A DNA stretch of 5,406 bases from Gammaproteobacteria bacterium (GTDB lineage Bacteria; Pseudomonadota; Gammaproteobacteria; SZUA-152). Below are positions 1 to 4,997 of the stretch, piece after piece. Under the pieces are notes generated by a model. The model did no database searches and had not been told where the DNA came from. It saw only the letters and a program-made list of their open reading frames with translations. The stretch spans positions 1-5,406 of the forward strand of contig JANTGX010000171.1 of assembly GCA_024762755.1 (NCBI GenBank). The letters are read 5' to 3'. The position numbers and the translations under genes are program-made. Numbering within the stretch: position 1 is the stretch's first letter; every line of letters begins with the position of its first letter.

Positions 1-99
1 CGTTGAATAGCTACGGCTATTCGCCTCAAACGATCGAAAAATCTGATCCAAAATGGCTTTCCCTCGCGACGATCGCCTAAACCCGACAGACTCCTAGTG
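1..99. repeat. Probable dispersed repeat or insertion-element end (partial)
   Basis: No gene is visible here on either strand. The minus strand, downstream of hemA, has no ATG or GTG between position 162 and 1, so no new gene starts there. Positions 1-90 contain 44 G or C bases (49 percent), against clearly GC-rich flanking genes. The stretch carries a compact inverted repeat (5-22), two CGATCG sites (31-36 and 70-75) and a boundary-like ACCCGACAGACTCCTAG at 81-97. Read on the minus strand, that last part begins CTAGGAGTCTGTCGGGT, which resembles ends of repeats or transposon-derived elements that I recall from proteobacterial intergenic regions, but I cannot name a family. The left part lies outside the window, so no transposase or second terminus can be seen. 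It may instead be ordinary spacer. Confidence 0.35.
5..22 (+). repeat. Perfect inverted repeat with UACG tetraloop
   Basis: GAATAGC (5-11) pairs perfectly with GCTATTC (16-22) around the loop TACG (12-15). Transcribed from the plus strand, this gives a 7-bp stem closed by C-G around UACG, a UNCG-class tetraloop known to be unusually stable. No T-run follows on either strand, so an intrinsic terminator is not supported. It may be a structural part of the repeat-like segment in which it lies. Confidence 0.5.
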
Positions 100-162
100 C
101 CGGGTGATACCGGGGTGCAACGGGATCGCTGTCCTGGCGGGGATGTCGCGGGGCGCTAGTGA

Positions 163-1422
163 TCAGAGGGTGTCATCGAGGTCGAACAGTTCGCGGGCGG
201 CATCGAAGACCTCGGTGCGGCCATCGTAGCCGGCACGCTTGAGTTGCACGCTCGGCGCGTGGATCAGCTTGTTGGTCAGGCGCACGGCCATTTCGTTCAT
301 GACCTGTGCCGGATCCTTGCCGGCGGCGAGCAGGCGCTGGGCGCGGGCCAGTTCTTCGTCTTTCTGCGCGCAGGCCCTTTCGCGCAGGGCGCGGATGGTG
401 TCCACGGCGTCCAGCGAGCGCAGCCAGTGCATGAAATGGGAGACCTGGGTGTCGATGATCTCCTCGGCCTGCAGGGCGGCCTCCTGACGGGAGCGCAGCC
501 CCTCTTGGATGATGCCCTGCAGGTCGTCCACGGTGTACAGGTAGACGTCGTCCAGGTCGCTCACTTCGGGCTCGATGTCGCGCGGCACGGCGATGTCCAC
601 CAACAGCATGGGCTTGTGTTTGCGGGCCTTGAGGGCGCTCTCCACGCTGCCCTTGCCGAGGATGGGCAGGGGCGCGGCGGTGGAGGAGATGACGATGTCG
701 GCCTCGGCCAGGTGGTCGGTGATCTCGGGCAGGGCGATGGCATAGGCGCCGACCTCCTGCGCTAGGGTGTGGGCATTCTCCACCGTGCGGTTGGCGATGA
801 TCATGCGGCCGATGCCGCTCTGCTGCAGGTGGCGGGCGGTGAGTTCGATGGTCTCGCCGGCACCGATGAGCAGCGCCGTGTGCTCCTCGAAATCGCTGAA
901 GATCTGTTTCGACAGGCTCACCGCGGCGAAGGCCACGGACACCGCGCTGGCACCGATGGCGGTGTCCGTGCGCACCTGCTTGGCCACCGAGAAGGTGTGC
1001 TGGAACAGGCGGTCGAGGTGGCCGCCGAGGGTGCCGGCCTGGCTGGCGGCGATGTAGGCATCCTTGATCTGGCCGAGGATCTGCGGCTCGCCGAGGACCA
1101 GGGAGTCCAGGCCGGAGGCCACCCGCAGCAGGTGACGGACGGCATCGTCGTTGGGGTAGATATAGAGGTAGGGCTCGATGTCTCGCTCATCGAGCTTATG
1201 ATATTCTCGAAACCATTCGACCACGGTCTGGGCATCGTTCGATGCCATATCACAATAGAGTTCGGTGCGGTTGCAGGTGGAGACGATGGCCGCCTCTTCG
1301 ATGTGCGGGCAGGAGACCAGCCTGCGCAGGGCATCGGGGACGTCGCCGGGGGCGAAGGCGACGCGCTCGCGGATGTCCACGGGGGCGGTTTTGTGATTGA
1401 TGCCGAAGGCGAGAAGAGGCAT
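163..1422 (-). CDS. hemA: Glutamyl-tRNA reductase (HemA)
   Basis: This enzyme reduces glutamyl-tRNA(Glu) with NADPH to glutamate-1-semialdehyde, the first committed step of C5-pathway tetrapyrrole (heme) synthesis in the cytoplasm. I chose the ATG at 1422, giving 419 residues. The protein then begins MPLLAFGINHKTAP, as the family does, and the catalytic cysteine in STCNRTELY falls at residue 50, as in E. coli HemA (418 residues). An in-frame TTG at 1455 would add 11 non-conserved residues. Visible features are the N-terminal catalytic domain with Cys50 and a conserved His97 before ASGLDSLVLGEPQILGQ (about 102-118), the NADPH-binding motif GAGET at 187-191, ANRT soon after, and VDIAVPRDIEP in the central domain. 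A helical C-terminal dimerisation domain ends in FDLDDTL. No clear Shine-Dalgarno precedes either start. It is divergent from the lbcA cluster. prfA, often the next gene in gammaproteobacteria, does not start within the 162 nt visible downstream. Confidence 0.97.
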   Translation of the reverse strand: MPLLAFGINHKTAPVDIRERVAFAPGDVPDALRRLVSCPHIEEAAIVSTCNRTELYCDMASNDAQTVVEWFREYHKLDERDIEPYLYIYPNDDAVRHLLRVASGLDSLVLGEPQILGQIKDAYIAASQAGTLGGHLDRLFQHTFSVAKQVRTDTAIGASAVSVAFAAVSLSKQIFSDFEEHTALLIGAGETIELTARHLQQSGIGRMIIANRTVENAHTLAQEVGAYAIALPEITDHLAEADIVISSTAAPLPILGKGSVESALKARKHKPMLLVDIAVPRDIEPEVSDLDDVYLYTVDDLQGIIQEGLRSRQEAALQAEEIIDTQVSHFMHWLRSLDAVDTIRALRERACAQKDEELARAQRLLAAGKDPAQVMNEMAVRLTNKLIHAPSVQLKRAGYDGRTEVFDAARELFDLDDTL

Positions 1423-1456
1423 AGAAGGCACTGTGACGGCGTCCAAAGAACGCAAG

Positions 1457-1485
1457 ATTCTGCGCGATCAGCGCTAGTAATACAA
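1457..1485 (-). promoter_or_regulatory. Candidate sigma-70 promoter for hemA
   Basis: On the minus strand TTGTAT (1485-1480, 3 of 6 matches to TTGACA) is followed after exactly 17 bp by CAGAAT (1462-1457, 4 of 6 matches to TATAAT). Transcription would start near 1450 and leave a leader of about 28 nt before the ATG at 1422. The match is weak, and its support comes mainly from position and spacing in the divergent intergenic region. No comparably good promoter was found on the plus strand for lbcA. Confidence 0.27.
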
Positions 1486-1518
1486 GCCACCGCAGGGACT
1501 TGGCCCGCATCGCGATAT

Positions 1519-1588
1519 CCCTTGCAAGGGTGCCGCGATGGATTCCCTGCTGTCGCGCCCGAACAGCTCAGGGTCCCTGTGTGGGACC
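1519..1588 (+). promoter_or_regulatory. Structured leader upstream of lbcA
   Basis: Three inverted repeats lie before the lbcA ribosome-binding site. The first is a perfect 12-bp palindrome, CCCTTGCAAGGG, at 1519-1530. The second pairs CCCTGCTGT (1545-1553) with ACAGCTCAGGG (1563-1573), giving nine pairs, a 2-nt bulge and a 9-nt loop. The third is a perfect 6-bp stem of GGTCCC (1572-1577) with GGGACC (1583-1588) around TGTGT. The second and third share bases 1572-1573, so they compete at that edge. No T-run follows, so this is not an intrinsic terminator. A regulatory role is inference only. The palindrome could equally be a protein-binding site. Confidence 0.3.
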
Positions 1589-1595
1589 GCATAAC

Positions 1596-1599
1596 GGAG
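1596..1599 (+). promoter_or_regulatory. Ribosome-binding site of lbcA
   Basis: GGAG sits 6 nt before the ATG at 1606. It fixes this start together with the signal peptide that begins there. Confidence 0.75.
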
Positions 1600-1605
1600 T
1601 CATAG

Positions 1606-3330
1606 ATGAAGCAAGTCACATGGGTTTTTCTGCTCGCCGGCAGCCTCGGCCTGGCGGGTTGTGCCGGGCTGCCGTCCGCGCCGAAGGCTACCTCTCCGGC
1701 TGCCCCGGCGGCCTCGGCAGGCGGCGAGCCGTCGGCGCAGGGCGAGATCCCACCCCAGTTGCTCTATCAACTGCTGGTGGGGGAGGTGGCGGCCCAGCGC
1801 GGCAAGATGGGGGTGGCCATCGCCAACTATCTGGCCGCCGCCGAGGCCTCCGATGACCCGCGCATCGCCGCACGGGCCGCGCGCGTCGCCCTCTTCGCCA
1901 AGCAGCTCGAGCCGGCCCTGAAGGCCGCCACCCTGTGGGCCGAGCGGGCACCGAACGACCCGGATGCCCGCCGCACGCGAGCCTCCCTGCTGCTCGCCTT
2001 CGCCCGCGAGGACGAGGCGGTGGCCGAGTTCGAGGCGTATCTGCGCCTCGCTGCCCAGCGCCCCGATCACGGCTTTCGTCAGGTGGCGGGACAGCTGGCG
2101 CGCAGTCAGGACCCGGCCGCCGCCCTGCGTGTGATGCAGCGACTGCGTGACGCCCACGCCGACGATCCCTATGCCTGGTATGCCCATGCCTGGCTGGCGG
2201 CGCATTTCGATCGGCTGGACGAGGCCATGGCCGCCCTCGATCGCGCCCAGGCCCTCAAGCCGGATTGGGCGCAGGCGGTGGTCTTGCGCGCCCGACTGCT
2301 CGGCCGGCAGGGCAAGAAGGAAGAAGCCCTGGCCTACCTGGAGTCACAGATCAAGGGCCCCCTGGGCGATGTACCCGAGGTGCGCCTCAGTTACGCCCGT
2401 GCCCTCACCGACCTCGGCCGTCTGCCCGAGGCCCTGCGTGAGTTCGACCGCCTGGCCGAGCGCTTTCCCGACAACGCGGAGATTCGCTATTCCGCCGGCA
2501 TCGTGGCGCTCAACCTGAAGCGCTACGAGGAGGCCAAGGAGCACCTCGAGCACGTGCTGTCCCTCGGCCAGCGCATGCTGGAGGCCAACTATTACTTGGG
2601 CCGTCTGTACGAGTTGCAGGGCGATGCGCAACAGGCCTTGCGTCACTATCTGGCCGTACGCCACGGCCCGCTGTACCTCAACGCCCAGTCCCGCGCCGCC
2701 AACCTGCTGGCCAAGACAGGCGATCTGGCAAAGGCTCGCAAGTTGCTGCATTCCCTGCGCACCGAGAGCCCCGAAGAGCGCCGACAGGTCTATCTCATCG
2801 AGGCCGAGCTGCTGCGCAATGCCGGTGAGCTGCAAACGGCCTTCGATTTCCTCAGCGAGAAGCTCGAGGAGCTGCCCGGCGACACGGAACTGCGCTATGC
2901 CCGGGCCCTCATCGCCGAGCGCCTGGACAAGCTGGACGTGGCCGAGCAGGACCTGCGGGCCATCATCGAGCAGCAGCCCGACAATGCCCAGGCCCTCAAC
3001 GCCCTCGGCTACACCCTGGCCGATCGCACCACGCGCTATGACGAGGCCCTGGCCCTGATCCGCCGCGCCCTCGAACTCAAGCCCGACGACCCGGCCATCA
3101 TCGACAGCCTGGGCTGGGTCGAGTATCGCCTTGGCCACTACGCCGAGGCAGAGAAACACCTGCGCCGCGCGCTGTCGCTACAGCCCGACGCCGAGATCGC
3201 CGCCCATCTGGGGGCGACACTCTGGGCCAAGGGCGAGCGCGAGGCCGCCATCGAGCTGTGGGAGAAATATCTGAAGCAGTTTCCCAATGACCCGGCCCTG
3301 CTGAAGGTCATGCAACAGCACGGACTCTGA
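1606..3330 (+). CDS. lbcA: TPR-repeat outer-membrane lipoprotein, LbcA-like
   Basis: This 574-residue protein starts with a lipoprotein signal peptide: MKQ, a hydrophobic stretch, and the lipobox LAGC with the lipidated Cys at residue 19. The next residue is Ala rather than Asp, which predicts transport to the outer membrane. An Ala/Pro/Ser-rich linker (about 20-46) is followed by tandem TPR units from about residue 50 to the C terminus, probably ten or more. The clearest are at 460-494, 495-528 (DPAIIDSLGWVEYRLG) and 529-562. Family, size and position next to hemA and lolB match Pseudomonas aeruginosa PA4667 (LbcA). That lipoprotein binds the periplasmic protease CtpA and lets it degrade peptidoglycan cross-link hydrolases. 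The CtpA role is inferred from that homology, and no ctpA lies in this window. The gene heads the lolB-ispE cluster, and its TGA shares one base with the lolB ATG. Many long open frames on other strands here are by-products of GC-rich codon use. Confidence 0.88.
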   Translation: MKQVTWVFLLAGSLGLAGCAGLPSAPKATSPAAPAASAGGEPSAQGEIPPQLLYQLLVGEVAAQRGKMGVAIANYLAAAEASDDPRIAARAARVALFAKQLEPALKAATLWAERAPNDPDARRTRASLLLAFAREDEAVAEFEAYLRLAAQRPDHGFRQVAGQLARSQDPAAALRVMQRLRDAHADDPYAWYAHAWLAAHFDRLDEAMAALDRAQALKPDWAQAVVLRARLLGRQGKKEEALAYLESQIKGPLGDVPEVRLSYARALTDLGRLPEALREFDRLAERFPDNAEIRYSAGIVALNLKRYEEAKEHLEHVLSLGQRMLEANYYLGRLYELQGDAQQALRHYLAVRHGPLYLNAQSRAANLLAKTGDLAKARKLLHSLRTESPEERRQVYLIEAELLRNAGELQTAFDFLSEKLEELPGDTELRYARALIAERLDKLDVAEQDLRAIIEQQPDNAQALNALGYTLADRTTRYDEALALIRRALELKPDDPAIIDSLGWVEYRLGHYAEAEKHLRRALSLQPDAEIAAHLGATLWAKGEREAAIELWEKYLKQFPNDPALLKVMQQHGL

Positions 3331-3938
3331 TGCCCTACCGTCTGTCTGCCCTGCTGGGCTTGCTGCTGCTCACCGCCTGCGCCGCCCCGCCCGAGCGCCC
3401 GGTCCTGGATCAGGCCGCCGAGGCGCAGGCCTGGCGGCAGCAGCAGGCCCGCCTGTCAGCGCTCGCGCAGTGGGCCTTCAGCGCGCGCATCGCCCTCAGT
3501 ACCGAAGACGACGCCTGGAGCGGGCGCCTGCGTTGGCGCCAGGAAGGGGCGCATTTCCTCATCGAGTTCGAGGGCCCCTTCGGTCAGGGCGCGATGCGCC
3601 TGCAGAGCGTGGCCGAGGAGGTCGAACTGCGCCTGGCCGATGGCGAGCGCCACGTGGCCGCCGATGCCGGCAGCCTGCTGGCGGACTTCCTCGGCGCCCG
3701 TCTGCCCGTGGACGGCCTGCGCTACTGGGTGCGCGGGCTGCCCCAGCCGGGTACCGCGGTGGCGTTCCTGGCGCTCGATGGTCAGGGCCGCCTCGCCCGG
3801 CTGCGGCAGAACGGCTGGGACATCCGCTACAGTGCCTATCGCCGCTATGGCGATCTCGACCTGCCACGCAAGATACGCATCGAGGGTGGCGGTTTCGACC
3901 TGCGCCTGGTCATCGACCGCTGGCAGATCGAGGGCTGA
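3330..3938 (+). CDS. lolB: Outer-membrane lipoprotein insertion receptor LolB
   Basis: LolB, itself a lipoprotein, takes lipoproteins from the periplasmic carrier LolA and inserts them into the inner leaflet of the outer membrane. The 202-residue protein has a short signal peptide with lipobox LTAC, Cys17 being lipidated, followed by Ala-Ala rather than Asp. Mature-domain features typical of the family are WAFSARIAL (48-56), the beta-strand pattern GRLRW (65-69), EGPFGQGAMRLQ (81-92) and YWVRGLP. It ends with an RLVIDRW strand close to the C terminus. Length is close to E. coli LolB (207). Phe84 sits where E. coli has the functionally important protruding-loop residue Leu68 (mature numbering, in NPLG), so the hydrophobic character is kept. 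The ATG overlaps the lbcA stop as TGATG and has no good Shine-Dalgarno of its own, which suggests translational coupling. Confidence 0.95.
   Translation: MPYRLSALLGLLLLTACAAPPERPVLDQAAEAQAWRQQQARLSALAQWAFSARIALSTEDDAWSGRLRWRQEGAHFLIEFEGPFGQGAMRLQSVAEEVELRLADGERHVAADAGSLLADFLGARLPVDGLRYWVRGLPQPGTAVAFLALDGQGRLARLRQNGWDIRYSAYRRYGDLDLPRKIRIEGGGFDLRLVIDRWQIEG
3930..3934 (+). promoter_or_regulatory. Ribosome-binding site of ispE, inside lolB
   Basis: GAGGG lies within the last codons of lolB, 7 nt before the ATG at 3942. It supports this start and indicates coupled translation within the cluster. Confidence 0.7.
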
Positions 3939-3941
3939 CCG

Positions 3942-4814
3942 ATGGCTGCCGCCGTGGTCTTCGATGAACGCCTGGCCTGGCCGGCACCGGCCAAGCTGAA
4001 TCTTTTTCTGCACATCACCGGCCGGCGTGCCGACGGCTATCATGCCCTGCAGACCCTGTTCCAGTTCATCGACTACGGCGACCGCCTGCGCTTCCGGCCC
4101 GAACCGACGGGCCGCGTGCGGCGCCTCGGCGAGCTGGCCGGGGTGGCCGAGGACGACGACCTCTGTGTGCGCGCCGCCCGCCTGCTGCAGGCCGAGACCG
4201 GCTGCCGCCAGGGCGTGGCGATCGCGCTCGAGAAGCGCCTGCCCCTGGGGGGCGGTCTGGGCGGCGGCAGTTCCGACGCCGCTACCACCCTGGTGGCCTT
4301 GAACCGCCTTTGGCGGCTCGGCCTGACGGTGGACGCCCTGGCGGAGCTGGGCCTGCGTCTAGGCGCCGATGTGCCGGTCTTCGTGCGCGGCCAGGCCGCC
4401 TGGGCCGAGGGGGTGGGCGAGGTGTTGCGGCCGGTGCAACTGGCCGAGCCCTGGTACCTGGTCCTGGTGCCCGACACGGCGGTGGCCACCGCGGCGCTGT
4501 TTTCCCATCCCGAATTGACACGCGATCAGCCGCCCGTCAAAATGCGCGATTACCTCGCGGGGGCATGTGGCAACGTCTTCGAGCCCCTGGTGTGTGCGAC
4601 GTACCCCGAGGTGGATGCCGCCCTGAGATGGTTGCGCGCGCAGCCGGGGGTTGCCGAGGCGCACATGACCGGGACCGGCGCGTGCCTGTTCGCCGCCTTC
4701 GATGACGAGGGCGCGGCGCGGCAGGTGGCCGCCGCGGCGCAAGACCGCTGGCAGACCATCGTCGCCCGCGGTTGCAATCGCTCGCCACTTCGGGTGGTCA
4801 GCGAACGAGTTTGA
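3942..4814 (+). CDS. ispE: 4-diphosphocytidyl-2-C-methyl-D-erythritol kinase (IspE)
   Basis: IspE is a cytoplasmic GHMP-family kinase. It phosphorylates the 2-hydroxyl of CDP-methylerythritol with ATP in the non-mevalonate (MEP) route to IPP and DMAPP. The protein has 290 residues, against 283 in E. coli. Family signatures are in order: PAKLNLFLHITGRRADGYH near the N terminus with the conserved Lys18, and the glycine-rich ATP loop PLGGGLGGGSSDAA at 101-114. GADVPVFVRG follows with the predicted catalytic Asp143, and the C-terminal GHMP motif MTGTGACLF is at 242-250. All key residues are present, so it should be active. It starts 3 nt after lolB and ends 3 nt before the tRNA-Gln, so it is very probably on the same transcript as both. 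This neighbourhood of lolB, ispE, tRNA-Gln and prs is also known in Pseudomonas. Confidence 0.97.
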   Translation: MAAAVVFDERLAWPAPAKLNLFLHITGRRADGYHALQTLFQFIDYGDRLRFRPEPTGRVRRLGELAGVAEDDDLCVRAARLLQAETGCRQGVAIALEKRLPLGGGLGGGSSDAATTLVALNRLWRLGLTVDALAELGLRLGADVPVFVRGQAAWAEGVGEVLRPVQLAEPWYLVLVPDTAVATAALFSHPELTRDQPPVKMRDYLAGACGNVFEPLVCATYPEVDAALRWLRAQPGVAEAHMTGTGACLFAAFDDEGAARQVAAAAQDRWQTIVARGCNRSPLRVVSERV

Positions 4815-4817
4815 TAT

Positions 4818-4892
4818 TGGGCCGTCGCCAAGCGGTAAGGCACTGGGTTTTGATCCCAGCATGCGCAGGTTCGAATCCTGCCGGCCCAGCCA
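4818..4892 (+). tRNA. tRNA-Gln (anticodon UUG)
   Basis: The 75-nt cloverleaf is complete. The acceptor strands TGGGCCG (4818-4824) and CGGCCCA (4882-4888) pair, with discriminator G at 4889 and an encoded CCA at 4890-4892. The anticodon arm is CTGGG, loop TTTTGAT, CCCAG, giving anticodon TTG, which reads CAA and by wobble CAG. The T arm is GCAGG, TTCGAAT, CCTGC. The D-arm sequence CGCCAAGCGGTAAGGCA matches that of E. coli tRNA-Gln, as does the length. The U1-A72 acceptor end is a known identity element for glutaminyl-tRNA synthetase. Only three bases separate it from the ispE stop, so it is probably cut out of the ispE transcript by RNase P. Confidence 0.98.
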
Positions 4893-4922
4893 TAAGTCAA
4901 TGTTGGATGCCCGATGTGTGAC

Positions 4923-4938
4923 GCTGAACGGATTCAGC
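4923..4938 (+). repeat. Short hairpin downstream of the tRNA
   Basis: GCTGAA (4923-4928) and TTCAGC (4933-4938) form a 6-bp stem around the tetraloop CGGA. It lies 31 nt after the tRNA CCA end. No T-run follows, so it does not qualify as an intrinsic terminator. It could mark the 3' end of the processed precursor, or let transcription continue into prs. Confidence 0.4.
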
Positions 4939-4980
4939 ACCCATTGAACATTCAACGAGCATTCAACGCTAAACATTAGC
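4932..4980 (+). repeat. Iterated ATTCAAC-like repeats before prs
   Basis: Heptamers of the form ATT-C/G-A-A/G-C occur at 4932 (ATTCAGC), 4943 (ATTGAAC), 4950 (ATTCAAC) and 4961 (ATTCAAC). A shorter ATTAGC lies at 4975. Two of the steps are exactly 11 bp. CATTCAACG is perfectly repeated at 4949-4957 and 4960-4968, and TTGAA-CA-TTCAA at 4944-4955 is an inverted repeat. The stretch is AT-richer than its surroundings. It is where a prs promoter would be expected, but I find no convincing pair of promoter boxes. Confidence 0.55.
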
Positions 4981-4986
4981 TCTATC

Positions 4987-4991
4987 AGGGG
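4987..4991 (+). promoter_or_regulatory. Ribosome-binding site of prs
   Basis: AGGGG ends 6 nt before the GTG at 4998. This good Shine-Dalgarno favours the GTG as the start over the ATG codons at 5013 and 5016, which have none. Confidence 0.7.
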
Positions 4992-4997
4992 TATCGC

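Noticed and set aside
1572..1588. GGTCCC/GGGACC hairpin as an intrinsic terminator for a transcript entering from the left
   Set aside because: It is followed by GCATAACGG with no T-run, and it stands directly before a ribosome-binding site.
769..1605. Plus-strand open frame of 278 codons antisense to hemA, ending right before the lbcA ATG
   Set aside because: Its sequence has the Gly/Ala/Asp/Val-rich look of an antisense shadow of a GC-rich gene and no domain pattern, while hemA on the other strand is unmistakable.
2344..3159. Minus-strand open frame of 271 codons inside lbcA
   Set aside because: Long antisense frames are expected opposite Leu/Ala/Glu-rich TPR genes at high GC. It shows repetitive Leu/Gly/Val composition, no ribosome-binding site and no recognisable family.
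3456..4043. Minus-strand open frame of 195 codons across lolB and the ispE start
   Set aside because: It is fully antisense to two confidently identified genes, and no family motif is visible.
4818..4892. tRNA-Gln as an integration site for a genomic island
   Set aside because: The ordinary neighbour prs follows directly, and there is no integrase and no duplicated tRNA 3' end within the window.
4923..4938. Hairpin after the tRNA as an intrinsic terminator
   Set aside because: The stem is only 6 bp and no T-run follows on either strand.
4359..4976. Minus-strand 205-codon open frame across ispE, the tRNA and the prs spacer, containing GRQDSNLRMLGSKPSALPLGD
   Set aside because: That peptide is the antisense translation of tRNA-Gln, a string often mis-annotated as protein in databases. 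The rest overlaps the well-supported ispE in antisense.
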